Assembly (NCBI GenBank): GCA_945957495.1
Contig: CAMFLG010000004.1
Location: 1 to 26,509, forward strand
From: an uncultured Pseudorhodobacter sp.
GTDB taxonomy: Bacteria; Pseudomonadota; Alphaproteobacteria; Rhodobacterales; Rhodobacteraceae
DNA length: 26,509 nucleotides
Direction of reading: 5' to 3'
Shown here: piece by piece, positions 1 through 8,702 of the stretch
Position numbering within the stretch: the first letter of the stretch is position 1
Layout: each line of letters starts with the position of its first letter
Made by a program: the position numbers and the translations under genes
Notes under the pieces: model-generated
The model's database searches: none
What the model was told of the DNA's origin: nothing
The model's input: the letters and a program-made list of their open reading frames with translations, nothing else

Positions 1-173
1 CGCTGTCGTCGATTGTCACACGGCCCCCCACGGCGTTCTGCGCGCCGACCCTACAAAGCCTGACCCGCCGCGAAAAGGGGATTATCCAGGATCGGCGCCA
101 ACCGGGGTAGAAATGACGGCACCACATGATAGAAGAGTGTTAGAACCGATAGGCGCAACCTGTTGAGGCCGAT
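1..173. other. Left-edge region, no assignable gene
   Basis: No complete gene fits here. On the minus strand a GTG at 17-19 follows a run of Gs (a plausible ribosome binding site) and would open a reading frame encoding MTIDDS before the edge. In Rhodobacterales mutS often lies divergent from maeB, so this could be the first codons of mutS or of another divergent gene, but six residues cannot decide it. Short plus-strand frames end at 108-110 and 164-166 and resemble nothing I recognise. Confidence 0.2.
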
Positions 174-1904
174 TTGCGAAATAAGGTCGATTTCACGCTA
201 CCGACCGAGTCATTGTTCCTGAACCCCGGTGTGGATCCGGGGATCTCGCTGTTGCGCCCTTTGGACTTCATCTGGCGGACGCGCGAACCGGCGGTTATTC
301 AGGGGTTTGCCGCCAGTGAGTTTGATGAGATTAACGAACGGATTGAACGCTTTGTCGGCTTTACCAAGCGGCACAAGGCCTTTCGCCAGAGCGTCGAAAT
401 CAATACCGTTCCCGTGGTGTTGGAACAGGCCAGTTTTCGCAAATCCTACACCATCGCCATGGGCAAATGCATCCTTAGCGGAGCGGCCGGAATGCGGTTG
501 CTGAACCAGTATCGCTGGGTCAATGAGAATAACCCGGATAACCCGGAAGAGGCGGTGATCCGCTATTTTGACGACTGCCGTGCCCAGAACACGCAGGCCG
601 AAATTCCGCTGACCGACCCCGCGCTGCTGGAGGGGTTGGACTTTGCCATCGAAAGCCGCAACACCTTCAATTTCTATCATTTTGTAACCGAAACGCTGTG
701 CCAGTTGTGTTTGCTGGATGAATTGCAGTTTACAGGTCGGGTGTTCATCCATTTTCCCAACCACGAGGAAAAGACCCGCGCCTTTACCCGCGCCTTCATC
801 GAAACGTTGTTTCCCGAACTGTCGGGCCGTGTGGTGTTCGAACGTGCGCCGAAGGAATATGACCGGGTGATTTCCGCGCACAATTTGCTGTGCGCGTTCT
901 TTCAGTATCCGGGAGAACGGATCGGTACTTTGGATGATCTGGCGCCATCGGATGTGGTCTGGAAAGGGTCACGCGCAGAGCGCGCCTCGCAACTGGTTCT
1001 TCAGATGAACTCTGTTGACCGAAATCTGCTGCGGCTGCGCGAACGGGCGTTGAAGGCGATTGAGGGCAAAGATTTCAGCCATTTGCCAAAACGGTTCTGG
1101 GTTGGCCGCGACCCGGGGCAGGCGCGCGACCGCACGATGAAGGGCGAGGGCGATCTTTTCGCCATGCTGCAGCTGTTCGGGTTTGAACGGGTGATGTTTG
1201 AAACCCTGCTGCCCATCGAGCAGATCGCCATCATGGCCAATGCCGAAATGATGATGTCTTACCACGGCGCCGGTTTTACCAACATGATCTTTGCTAATGC
1301 GGCGGCGACCGTGATCGAGATTGGCACGCTGCAATCGGCGATCTACCGGTGGGGCGATTTCTGGCCGTTGGCGAATGTTTCGATGTGCCGCTACATTTCC
1401 TTCTTCGCCGATTACAACACCGACGATCCGCTGGTGGACCCATCGTTTTCTAAGGATGGCATTGTGCCGGTGGCCCTGTCGCGGCGCGGAATGGCGGTGA
1501 TATTGCCGTTCGTGGTGGCGGTTTTGGGGCATGTGCCCACGCTCACCCGGCAAAGTGAGGTGGCCCGGCTGGTGGATCAACTGATCAAAGCCGGCTGCCT
1601 TGATCAGGCCTTTGCGGTGTTGCAGCATCACACGGCGCTGCTTGCCGGGCATTACGAATTGTGCCGCGCCAAAGCCGATTGCCACAAGCGCCGCGGCGAG
1701 ACAGAGGCAGAGCTGGAGGCGCTGTTGCTGGCCTTCGAGGCAGATCAGACCAAGTGGTACACTCTGGTTCTGATCGTGTGGAGCGCCAAGCGCATCGAGG
1801 CGACCGATACGCTGTCCTGGGCCTTGCGCCGCCTGCGCAGCGATTTTCCCAGCCGGTATGAGGCGCTGGTGAAAGAACGCCAGTGGTTTTTGAAATATGC
1901 CTGA
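174..1904 (+). CDS. Glycosyltransferase family 61 (DUF563) protein
   Basis: Probable glycosyltransferase of family GT61, likely acting on a cell-surface or capsular polysaccharide; donor and acceptor are unknown. Two hallmarks of the family are visible: NFYHFVTETL near residues 165-174 and, near residues 360-380, SYHGAGFTNMIFA followed by VIEIG, the usual C-terminal GT61 signature. The 576-residue protein is longer than a minimal GT61 domain (about 350-400). After about residue 420 comes an alpha-helical, Ala/Leu-rich extension of about 150 residues that looks TPR-like, perhaps for protein contacts. There is no signal peptide, so it is likely cytoplasmic. The start is a TTG; an in-frame stop at 150-152 rules out a much longer form and no ATG lies near the 5' end, so the true start could be a little downstream. 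maeB follows 88 nt later and seems functionally unrelated. Confidence 0.75.
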   Translation: MRNKVDFTLPTESLFLNPGVDPGISLLRPLDFIWRTREPAVIQGFAASEFDEINERIERFVGFTKRHKAFRQSVEINTVPVVLEQASFRKSYTIAMGKCILSGAAGMRLLNQYRWVNENNPDNPEEAVIRYFDDCRAQNTQAEIPLTDPALLEGLDFAIESRNTFNFYHFVTETLCQLCLLDELQFTGRVFIHFPNHEEKTRAFTRAFIETLFPELSGRVVFERAPKEYDRVISAHNLLCAFFQYPGERIGTLDDLAPSDVVWKGSRAERASQLVLQMNSVDRNLLRLRERALKAIEGKDFSHLPKRFWVGRDPGQARDRTMKGEGDLFAMLQLFGFERVMFETLLPIEQIAIMANAEMMMSYHGAGFTNMIFANAAATVIEIGTLQSAIYRWGDFWPLANVSMCRYISFFADYNTDDPLVDPSFSKDGIVPVALSRRGMAVILPFVVAVLGHVPTLTRQSEVARLVDQLIKAGCLDQAFAVLQHHTALLAGHYELCRAKADCHKRRGETEAELEALLLAFEADQTKWYTLVLIVWSAKRIEATDTLSWALRRLRSDFPSRYEALVKERQWFLKYA

Positions 1905-1944
1905 CAATCGGGCGCGGCATGGTTGCTGATTGTGTGAAGGTGGC

Positions 1945-1972
1945 TTGATCGCTATCAGGGTCGGGTTAGTTT
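1945..1972 (+). promoter_or_regulatory. Possible sigma-70 promoter of maeB
   Basis: TTGATC at 1945-1950 and TAGTTT at 1967-1972 are separated by 16 bp and lie just ahead of the maeB ATG at 1993. The match is moderate, and would give a leader of roughly 15 nt. Confidence 0.35.
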
Positions 1973-1992
1973 CTGAACAGGATGGCCCCCTG

Positions 1993-4248
1993 ATGACCAA
2001 GACCAAAATCACCCCCGAAGAGGCGCTTGCCTATCACTTTGAACCGCGCCCCGGGAAGTTTGACGTTGTTCCCTCGACGCCGATGGCGACCCAGCGTGAC
2101 CTGTCGCTGGCCTATTCGCCGGGCGTGGCTGTGCCGGTTCTGGCCATCGCAGAGCGCCCCGAAACGGCCTATGACTATACGGTCAAGGGCAACATGGTTG
2201 CGGTGATTACCAATGGCACGGCCATTCTTGGCCTCGGAAATCTTGGCGCGCTGGCTTCCAAGCCAGTGATGGAAGGCAAGGCGGTTCTGTTCAAACGTTT
2301 CGCCGATGTGAACGCTGTCGATATCGAGTTGGATACCGAAGACCCGGAAGAAATCATCAAGGCAGTTTCCCTGATGGGGCCAACCTTTGGCGGCATCAAC
2401 CTAGAGGATATCAAGGCGCCCGAGTGTTTCATCATCGAACAGCGGCTGAAAGAAGTTATGGACATCCCGGTGTTCCATGACGATCAGCACGGTACGGCGG
2501 TGATCTGTGTGGCGGGCCTGATCAACGCGCTGGAATTGACCGGCAAGAAGATCGGCGATGTACGCATCGTTCTGAACGGGGCAGGGGCGGCGGGGATCGC
2601 CTGTCTGGAACTGATGAAGGCGATGGGCGCAAAGCATGACAACTGCATCATGTGCGACACCAAGGGTGTGATCTATCAGGGCCGCACCGAAGGTATGAAC
2701 CAATGGAAATCGGCCCATGCGGCCAACACCAGCCTGCGCAGTCTGGAAGAGGCGATGGTTGGCGCGGATGTGTTTCTGGGCGTTTCGGCGAAGGGCGCGG
2801 TGACGGCGGATATGGTAAAATCCATGGCCGAAAACCCGGTGATCTTTGCCATGGCCAACCCCGACCCCGAGATCACCCCCGAAGAGGCCCATGCCGTGCG
2901 CGCCGATGCGATCGTTGCGACGGGGCGGTCGGATTATCCCAATCAGGTCAACAACGTTCTGGGCTTTCCTTACCTGTTCCGGGGCGCGTTGGATATTCAC
3001 GCCCGCGCCATCAATGATGAGATGAAGATTGCCTGCGCCCGCGCTTTGGCGGCGCTGGCGCGCGAGGATGTGCCGGACGAAGTGGCGATGGCCTATGGCC
3101 GTAAGCTGTCCTTTGGCCGGGATTACATCATCCCGACGCCGTTCGATCCGCGGCTGATCTATGTGATCCCGCCCGCCGTGGCCAAGGCCGGGATGGATAC
3201 CGGCGTCGCGCGTCGCCCGATCATTGACCTGAAGTCCTACGAGCAAAGTCTCAAGGCGCGGATGGACCCGACCGCTTCGATCCTGCAAGGCATTCACGCC
3301 CGCGCCAAACAGGCGCAGGCGCGGATGATCTTTGCCGAGGGCGATGACCCGCGCGTGTTGCGCGCGGCGGTCGCCTATCAGCGCGCCGGTCTGGGCAAGG
3401 CGCTGGTCGTCGGGCGTGAGGCGGATGTGAAGGAAAAGCTGGAAGGCGCCGGGCTGGGCGATGCCATGCGAGAGCTGGAAATCGTGAACGCCGCCAACTC
3501 GCGCCATCTGGAGCAGTACAAGGATTTCCTTTACGCCCGGCTGCAACGTCAGGGCTTTGACCGGGCGGATGTGCATCGGCTGGCCTCACGCGATAGGCAT
3601 GTGTTCTCGTCGCTGATGCTGCAGCACGGGCACGGCGATGGGCTGATCACCGGTGTCACCCGCAAGTCGGCGCATGTTCTAAGCCTGATCAATCATGTCT
3701 TTGACGCGCAGGCCTCGGATGGTGCCGTTGGGGTGACGGCATTGCTGCACCGGGGCCGGATTGTTCTGATCGCCGATACCTTGGTGCATGAATGGCCGGA
3801 AGAGACGGATCTGGCGAATATTGCGGTGAAGGCGGCGGGGATCGCCCGCAGCCTGGGGCTGGTGCCGCGCGTCGCCTTCGTCTCGTTCTCCAACTTCGGC
3901 TATCCGGTGTCAGAGCGGGCGGTCAAAATGCACGGCGCGCCGCGCGTGTTGGACGGGATGAAGGTGGATTTCGAATATGAGGGCGAGATGACGGTGGATG
4001 TCGCCCTGAACCCTGATGTGATGGCACATTACCCGTTCTGCCGCCTGACCGGCCCGGCCAATATTCTGGTTGTCCCGGCGCGGCATTCTGCCTCGATCTC
4101 GGTCAAGCTGTTGCAGGAAATGGCCGGGGCCACAGTGATTGGCCCGATTCTGACCGGGGTGAAAAAGCCGATTCAGATCTGTTCGACCAATTCGACGGTG
4201 AACGACATTCTGAACATGGCCGTCATGGCCGCCTGCAAGGTTGGCTGA
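1993..4248 (+). CDS. maeB: NADP-dependent malic enzyme, MaeB type (malic domain + phosphotransacetylase-like domain)
   Basis: Catalyses oxidative decarboxylation of malate to pyruvate with NAD(P)H production in the cytoplasm, linking the TCA cycle to pyruvate and anabolic NADPH. The N-terminal malic domain contains YSPGVAVPV, NGTAILGLGNLG, the metal-binding stretch FGGINLEDIKAPECF and FHDDQHGTAVI. A Rossmann motif NGAGAAGIA sits near residues 194-202. From about residue 430 to the end runs the phosphotransacetylase-like domain (start near ARMIFAEGDDPRVLRAA), which in this family is regulatory and does not act as a transacetylase. The 751-residue length matches MaeB enzymes. The frame is open back to 1930, but I chose the ATG at 1993 because MTKTKITPEEALAYH aligns with known MaeB N-termini. 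dctA at 23578-24942 could supply its malate substrate. The gene ends just before a strong hairpin at 4291-4324. Confidence 0.95.
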   Translation: MTKTKITPEEALAYHFEPRPGKFDVVPSTPMATQRDLSLAYSPGVAVPVLAIAERPETAYDYTVKGNMVAVITNGTAILGLGNLGALASKPVMEGKAVLFKRFADVNAVDIELDTEDPEEIIKAVSLMGPTFGGINLEDIKAPECFIIEQRLKEVMDIPVFHDDQHGTAVICVAGLINALELTGKKIGDVRIVLNGAGAAGIACLELMKAMGAKHDNCIMCDTKGVIYQGRTEGMNQWKSAHAANTSLRSLEEAMVGADVFLGVSAKGAVTADMVKSMAENPVIFAMANPDPEITPEEAHAVRADAIVATGRSDYPNQVNNVLGFPYLFRGALDIHARAINDEMKIACARALAALAREDVPDEVAMAYGRKLSFGRDYIIPTPFDPRLIYVIPPAVAKAGMDTGVARRPIIDLKSYEQSLKARMDPTASILQGIHARAKQAQARMIFAEGDDPRVLRAAVAYQRAGLGKALVVGREADVKEKLEGAGLGDAMRELEIVNAANSRHLEQYKDFLYARLQRQGFDRADVHRLASRDRHVFSSLMLQHGHGDGLITGVTRKSAHVLSLINHVFDAQASDGAVGVTALLHRGRIVLIADTLVHEWPEETDLANIAVKAAGIARSLGLVPRVAFVSFSNFGYPVSERAVKMHGAPRVLDGMKVDFEYEGEMTVDVALNPDVMAHYPFCRLTGPANILVVPARHSASISVKLLQEMAGATVIGPILTGVKKPIQICSTNSTVNDILNMAVMAACKVG

Positions 4249-4290
4249 TGCGCGTAACAGGCGCGGTGGGTCAACTGATTGCACCGGGCC

Positions 4291-4324
4291 GATCTGACTA
4301 CAGCGGTTTCGCTGTGGTCAGATC
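4291..4324. terminator. Hairpin between convergent genes, likely bidirectional terminator
   Basis: GATCTGACTACAGCG pairs with CGCTGTGGTCAGATC around a GTTT loop. The 15-bp stem has one G-U/A-C position. It fills the gap between the stop of maeB (4248) and the stop of the convergent cyclo-ligase gene (4330). There is no long T-run on either side, so strength as an intrinsic terminator is uncertain. Confidence 0.6.
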
Positions 4325-4329
4325 GGTGT

Positions 4330-5022
4330 TCAGGACGGTGCTTTCGGAAGGCGGACGCCGGTTTCGGTGACGATGAACTGCATGCCGATATCGTGAGGTT
4401 GCGGGAAAATGGTGGGAATGCGCGCCGCAAGCAAACCAACGCCGATTGCCATGGGGCGTGGAGACGACGCGGCCAGAGTACGGTCGAAATACCCCCCACC
4501 GTAGCCCAGCCGATAGCCTGTATCGTCCCACCCCACCACGGGGGCCAGCGTGATGTCGGGGCGGACGTTGTTCCCATCGGCGGGAACCGGGATGTTCCAG
4601 AAGCCGCGCTCCATCCGCGTCTCGGGCGTCCAGACGCGAAACGTCAGCGGCGCGCCCTTGGTCAGTACGACCGGCAATGCCGCCCGGGCACCTTTTTCCG
4701 CCAGACCTGCCAGCCAGCCACGAAGGTTCAATTCGGCCTTTATCGGCCACCAGGCGGAAATCGTCAGGCCCTTCAACGCGCCAAATTGGTCTGCGAGCAG
4801 CCGGTCCAGATGACCTGCAACGGCCTGCGATGCCGCTTGCCGCGCCTCGACTGACATTTCCGCGCGTTGCGCCAACAGCCGCAGGCGTTCAGCCTTACGC
4901 CATCGCGCAACGTCACGCGCCTGCGCCGGGTCCACCGCCAGCGGATCAAAATAGGTTGGATCAATCTCATGCGCGAGGCATGGCGGTGAGGCGTAGCCGC
5001 GCGGTTTATGATTATCTGTCAT
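4330..5022 (-). CDS. 5-formyltetrahydrofolate cyclo-ligase
   Basis: ATP-dependent conversion of 5-formyl-THF to 5,10-methenyl-THF, returning the storage folate to one-carbon metabolism in the cytoplasm. The family signature GYGGGYFDRTL is at residues 173-183, followed by the usual C-terminal MQFIVTETGVRL. The basic N-terminal stretch RWRKAERLRLLAQR, which begins at about residue 41, aligns with the Lys/Arg-rich nucleotide-binding start of the family. The preceding 40 residues are an extension that looks Pro-rich and unstructured. At 230 residues it is longer than the E. coli homologue (about 180-200) because of this extension. The ATG overlaps the stop of the upstream flavoenzyme gene in an ATGA arrangement at 5019-5022, so the two are translationally coupled. 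Confidence 0.88.
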   Translation of the reverse strand: MTDNHKPRGYASPPCLAHEIDPTYFDPLAVDPAQARDVARWRKAERLRLLAQRAEMSVEARQAASQAVAGHLDRLLADQFGALKGLTISAWWPIKAELNLRGWLAGLAEKGARAALPVVLTKGAPLTFRVWTPETRMERGFWNIPVPADGNNVRPDITLAPVVGWDDTGYRLGYGGGYFDRTLAASSPRPMAIGVGLLAARIPTIFPQPHDIGMQFIVTETGVRLPKAPS

Positions 5023-6050
5023 AGCGCACCAACTCCATTGGTCATGGCGGCAAGGCGGATGAGCGCGATCCGCGCCTCGCCCATGATGGCATCAATGCGC
5101 CCGGCGGCACTTGGCAGCGTGTCGATCAGAGAGGTGCTTTGCCCGGCATAGATCGCCATTGCCTCCAGATCGCCCGTTGTCGTGCGCAGGGGCGAGTCGG
5201 TGCTGTATCTGGGCAATGGGCGACCGTCCTCGTTGGCGATCACCTCGCGCGGCATGAGGTCGGGTCGGTGCCCCATCAGATTGGGACCAAGCGCCGCGAT
5301 CACCGAATTGCGCAGCACCCGGACAGGCGTGTTTGGCGGCCAGTTCAACGCGTATATGTCAGTATGCACGGTGTCTTCGGCCACGGCGGTCAAGACGCGC
5401 GCCTTGTGTTCGGCATGGGCAAAGGATTCTGTCGTGGCCAGAAAGGCCGTGCCACAATGGATGCCTTGCGCCCCAAGCGCCAGCGCAGCGACAAGGCTGG
5501 CCCCCGTGGCAAAACCACCGGACGCGATGACGGGAAGATTGACCTGCCGCACAACCTGTTCCACCAACACCAGCGCCCCCGCTGTGCCATGCACATGCCC
5601 GCCCGCCTCGACCCCCTGCACGATCAGCACATCTGCACCTGCGGCCTCGGCGGCGAGCGCGGCAGCAACAGAGCCGACTTGGTGCAGCACAAGACAACCA
5701 GCTGCCTTGGCCCGGACGACGGCCGAGGGCACGACATCCCAGAAAAAACACATCGCGGGCACATCAAGTTCAAAGCAGATACGCAGTTCGGCATCCAGAA
5801 GATCTGGGTCGGTGGCAGCCGGGATCAGGTTTACCGCGAAGGCGCGCGCCGTTCTGGCGCGCACCGCCTCAATCTCTTGCGCGATGAATGACGGCGTTTC
5901 CCGCACCATGCCAAGGATGCCATAGCCGCCAGCCTGCGCGACCGCCGCGACAAGTTCAGACCGCGCCACTCCACCCATCCCCGCCGACAGGATCGGCACG
6001 TCGCATCCCAACAGCGAACAGACGGGGGTGTGGAGGCTTTGGTCAGGCAT
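5019..6050 (-). CDS. Nitronate monooxygenase / 2-nitropropane dioxygenase-like FMN enzyme
   Basis: FMN-dependent TIM-barrel enzyme of the NMO/NPD family, 343 residues, probably oxidising alkyl nitronates such as propionate 3-nitronate; the exact substrate cannot be read from sequence. Visible motifs are PILSAGMGGVARSELVAAV at the N-terminus, VQGVEAGGHVHG with the family His, and the FMN-phosphate-binding GGFATGASLVAALALGAQG followed by GTAFLATTES. The frame is open further upstream to 6167, but the ATG at 6048-6050 has an AGGAG ribosome binding site and begins the conserved domain after a short leader, so I placed the start there. The cyclo-ligase gene overlaps its stop codon. Family members are widely misannotated, so the specific function is tentative. 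Confidence 0.82.
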   Translation of the reverse strand: MPDQSLHTPVCSLLGCDVPILSAGMGGVARSELVAAVAQAGGYGILGMVRETPSFIAQEIEAVRARTARAFAVNLIPAATDPDLLDAELRICFELDVPAMCFFWDVVPSAVVRAKAAGCLVLHQVGSVAAALAAEAAGADVLIVQGVEAGGHVHGTAGALVLVEQVVRQVNLPVIASGGFATGASLVAALALGAQGIHCGTAFLATTESFAHAEHKARVLTAVAEDTVHTDIYALNWPPNTPVRVLRNSVIAALGPNLMGHRPDLMPREVIANEDGRPLPRYSTDSPLRTTTGDLEAMAIYAGQSTSLIDTLPSAAGRIDAIMGEARIALIRLAAMTNGVGAL

Positions 6051-6434
6051 CGGGTACTCCTGTCGCTTGGAAATGAGGGAACGGCGCCGGCGGGCTTTCG
6101 CGCCTATTTTGGCGTGGATGAGTCGCGACAACGCGCGGCCCTTTCGGCCACAAGCCTGCCATTCCATCGGTGCGGATGCTGAAAGGTTGCGCGCTCGTCA
6201 CGATCAAGGCCCTTTGCCCAAGCTTGCATCCAAGAGTGAGCCTGATAATAGGTATTGTAAATACGTATTCAGGCCTGCCCGCCGATACGCCTCAGCGATT
6301 TTGGCCCTCGCGCCCTGAGGCGGGTCGCAACTGCCCCGGTTCTGTCCTTTTCCAATCCTGAACTTGCCGACGAGTTTTCGCGGTCGGTCAGCCACCTGAC
6401 CAAGATCATGGCCTCTCTTGCGCAGGCTGCCAGA
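6051..6434. other. Intergenic region between nosX and the flavoenzyme gene
   Basis: No convincing gene. It holds an AT-rich block at about 6240-6270 that includes the 10-bp palindrome AATACGTATT (6256-6265). There is an 8-bp inverted repeat, CGCCTCAG (6288-6295) and CTGAGGCG (6315-6322), with a 19-nt loop. A short hairpin GGTCAG-CCAC-CTGACC lies at 6386-6401, about 35 nt beyond the nosX stop. None has a T-run that would make it a clear terminator. The AT-rich block may contain the promoter of the downstream flavoenzyme/cyclo-ligase unit. Confidence 0.4.
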
Positions 6435-7340
6435 TCAGACAAGCGCCTCGATCCGGACATCGGGGAACCGGGCGCATGACGCCTGCATAGCGGTCATATC
6501 CGGCATCAGGCAGGCTGCGGTAGACATGGCATCGGCAAGCGCGGCCGATGGCGCACTGATCGAGACGGAGTTCCAGGCAGTGTCGGCAGGCAGGCCGGTA
6601 CGCGGGTTGAGGATGTGTCCGACGGTGCCATTTTGATCAAACACAGTGCCGAATGGCGATGAGGTCGCCAATGCGCGCGCCGCAAGACTAACCTCGCCGC
6701 CGCTGACCAGCTTGACAGGCCAACCCGCAGCGCCGGGCATTTGACCCAGCGCCCGCAACTCTCCGGTATTGATCAGGATGTCGGTCAGGCCCTCCGCCGC
6801 CAACAGTTCGGCGACCTTGTCGGCGATAAAGCCCTGCGCCACCCCATTCAGCGTCAGTTCCGTTCCAGCGGGAAGGGCAATTGCGGAACTGTCATAGGTA
6901 ACGCGAGAAAAGCCGATCAGAGGCATGGTTGCGGCGATCTGTTCTGACGTTGGTGCGCGTCCTTCGGTGAAACGCATCGCATAAAGCTGCCACAGCGGCT
7001 GAATCGTTGGGTCAAAAAGGCCCTGTGTCGCAGCATGGGCGCGACCGCACAGCGCAAGACATTCCAAAAGCTCAAAAGGCGGCGCATCCAGCCTGCCGAA
7101 GGTGTTCAGTTGAGCGACCGCCGAATTCGCGCGATAAAGGCTGAAGATGCCCTCCAGACGCTCAATTTCCGCCACCGCCCGTGAGATGATGGCGGGTGCG
7201 TCGGGGTGACTGAGGTAGATCGCAGCCTCTGCCCCGATTGCCGTTCCGTGCCATTCGGTGATTGTCGTCGCAGATGCGCGCAACGGCATCATGGCAGCAG
7301 CGGTCAGGGTCAAAAAACGGCGGCGGGTCACTTTGGGCAT
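6435..7340 (-). CDS. nosX: NosX, ApbE-family FAD:protein FMN transferase for nitrous oxide reduction
   Basis: Periplasmic flavin transferase that covalently attaches FMN from FAD to a Thr of partner proteins; in the nos system the partner is NosR. The N-terminus MPKVTRRRFLTL is a twin-arginine signal followed by a hydrophobic stretch ending near ASA. ApbE motifs are visible: WHGTAIGAEAAIYL at the start of the mature protein, INTGELRALG, and HILNPRTGLP followed by ADAMSTAACL. The last includes the Asp and Thr that bind Mg in this family. The start at 7340 has a GGAG site ending 6 nt before the ATG and lies 1 nt after the nosL stop. At 301 residues it is the usual size. It is the last gene of the nos operon. 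Confidence 0.93.
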   Translation of the reverse strand: MPKVTRRRFLTLTAAAMMPLRASATTITEWHGTAIGAEAAIYLSHPDAPAIISRAVAEIERLEGIFSLYRANSAVAQLNTFGRLDAPPFELLECLALCGRAHAATQGLFDPTIQPLWQLYAMRFTEGRAPTSEQIAATMPLIGFSRVTYDSSAIALPAGTELTLNGVAQGFIADKVAELLAAEGLTDILINTGELRALGQMPGAAGWPVKLVSGGEVSLAARALATSSPFGTVFDQNGTVGHILNPRTGLPADTAWNSVSISAPSAALADAMSTAACLMPDMTAMQASCARFPDVRIEALV

Positions 7341-7341
7341 T

Positions 7342-7884
7342 TCAGTCTCCGGGTGCTGCGGGCAACGCATGCAGCCGGGCGGCAAAGTCTGAACTTTCCG
7401 GTGTGGGGCTGCCAGCGATAATGGTTTCGGGAATTTCTGTGAAGGTGAACACCTGCCCGCCGTTCGCATCGGCGAAGGCTTGGGCCTTTGTGCGGTCACT
7501 GAAGGGCACAAGCTCGGCTGCGTCCATTCCGCCCTTCGCGGACGAGCCTACGACAAAGACGGCTTTGTCGGCTGCGATCCAGTTGCTTGCCCCGGGATTT
7601 GCCCAACTTGCCGCTGCACCCATGTCACTGACATAGGTTGCCGTCACGGCGTCGGCCTGTTCGGGCATCCGCAGGTAGGCCACAGCATCGCTGACCTGGC
7701 TGAAGAACAAGGGTAAGCCGGGATAGCTGGCAAGATGGATCTGCGCTTTGGGGCCGGGATGTTCTAACACATTCATCTGGCAGAAATAGCCGGTGGAATC
7801 AGCGGTCATTGCAACGGGCAACGGTACAGTTGCCTCTGGCTTGCAGGCGGTCAGCAGGAGAAGGCAAAGGATCAGGCGCTTCAT
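7342..7884 (-). CDS. nosL: NosL, periplasmic copper-binding lipoprotein
   Basis: Outer- or periplasm-facing lipoprotein that delivers Cu(I) for assembly of the NosZ copper centres. The lipobox LLTAC places the lipidated Cys at residue 14 after a short hydrophobic signal beginning MKRLIL. The mature protein carries the NosL copper-binding region YFCQMNVLEHPGPKAQ (Cys35, Met37). Length is 180 residues, normal for the family. The ATG overlaps the nosY stop (ATGA, 7881-7884); a longer open frame extends upstream into nosY but lacks a lipoprotein signal, so the coupled start is the correct one. Confidence 0.93.
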   Translation of the reverse strand: MKRLILCLLLLTACKPEATVPLPVAMTADSTGYFCQMNVLEHPGPKAQIHLASYPGLPLFFSQVSDAVAYLRMPEQADAVTATYVSDMGAAASWANPGASNWIAADKAVFVVGSSAKGGMDAAELVPFSDRTKAQAFADANGGQVFTFTEIPETIIAGSPTPESSDFAARLHALPAAPGD

Positions 7885-8702
7885 GGGATCACCTTGCGAA
7901 AGGCAGCGGTGGCAAATGCCAGGGCTGCCACCGGCCAAACCAGAATGGAGGTCAACGACGCCCAGATCGGAACGCTGGTGGCCGCGCCTGACACCCCTGC
8001 TGCTGCAGATGTGGCTTGTGATGCGGCAAGGTTGAAAAGCCGGAATGCATCGGCGGGGTTTGCCAGCAGAGCAAGCGGGAAGAATCTGGTTGTGAAGACA
8101 CCGCCGTTGTCGGCGACGATGGCCGCCAACAAACCCAGGTCGTAAAGCACGATCAACCCCAACCAGATGCCAATGGCCAGACCCGCCGCACCTGAAGAGC
8201 GCCGCGCGAGGGCTGAAATCGCATATCCAACGCCAAGGAAGGTTGCCCCCAGCAGCACCGAGGACCACATCAGACGCCACAGCGCAGGCAGCCCCGCGAT
8301 GGCCTCGGGGTCCACCGACAGTGCCGCGGCTGCCGCGATGCCATAACCGGTCGCAAGGGCCAGCGCCAATATTGCCAGATGCGCGAACAGTTTGCCCAAA
8401 AGAACCTCGATCCGCGACACGGGGTATGTCAGCAAGAGCGGCAGCGTTCCGCGCTCTACCTCGCCGGCGATCGCGTCAAACGACATCAAAAGCGCAACCA
8501 ATGGCACCAGATAGACCGCCAGAGAGGTCAGGCTGGCAACCACAACCGACAGCCTGTCGGCGCCGATGGTTCCGGTGGCAGAAGAGCCTGCCGCCGAAAG
8601 CACCAAGGAAAACAGCGCCATCATGGCGATTGAAATTGCAACCCAGCGGTTGCGCAGGGCGATGCGAAACTCTGTTCGGGATGTGGCGGTGATGCGGTTC
8701 AT
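7881..8702 (-). CDS. nosY: NosY, ABC transporter permease for NosZ maturation
   Basis: Integral inner-membrane subunit, 273 residues, of the NosDFY complex needed for CuZ assembly. Around six hydrophobic segments are visible, among them WVAISIAMMALFSLVLSAAG near the N-terminus, SLAVYLVPLVALLMSFDAI and GIWLGLIVLYDLGLLAAIV. The cytoplasmic EVERGTLPLLLTYPVSR after the second segment is typical of NosY/ABC-2 permeases. Its start overlaps the nosF stop (ATGA at 8699-8702) and its stop overlaps nosL, so NosF, NosY and NosL are translated in a coupled chain. Confidence 0.93.
   Translation of the reverse strand: MNRITATSRTEFRIALRNRWVAISIAMMALFSLVLSAAGSSATGTIGADRLSVVVASLTSLAVYLVPLVALLMSFDAIAGEVERGTLPLLLTYPVSRIEVLLGKLFAHLAILALALATGYGIAAAAALSVDPEAIAGLPALWRLMWSSVLLGATFLGVGYAISALARRSSGAAGLAIGIWLGLIVLYDLGLLAAIVADNGGVFTTRFFPLALLANPADAFRLFNLAASQATSAAAGVSGAATSVPIWASLTSILVWPVAALAFATAAFRKVIP

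Noticed and set aside
1..19. Start of a divergent mutS gene at the left edge
   Set aside because: Synteny makes it possible, but only six codons are visible and they carry no diagnostic residues.
969..2012. A 347-codon minus-strand open frame overlapping the glycosyltransferase
   Set aside because: No domain signature, no ribosome binding site, and it lies opposite the GT61 motifs.
2401..3576. A 391-codon minus-strand open frame inside maeB
   Set aside because: His/Arg/Gly-rich composition typical of antisense shadows; maeB is unambiguous in this region.
7342..8280. A 312-codon version of nosL starting inside nosY
   Set aside because: The lipoprotein signal begins at the ATG overlapping the nosY stop; the upstream part is an out-of-frame reading of nosY.
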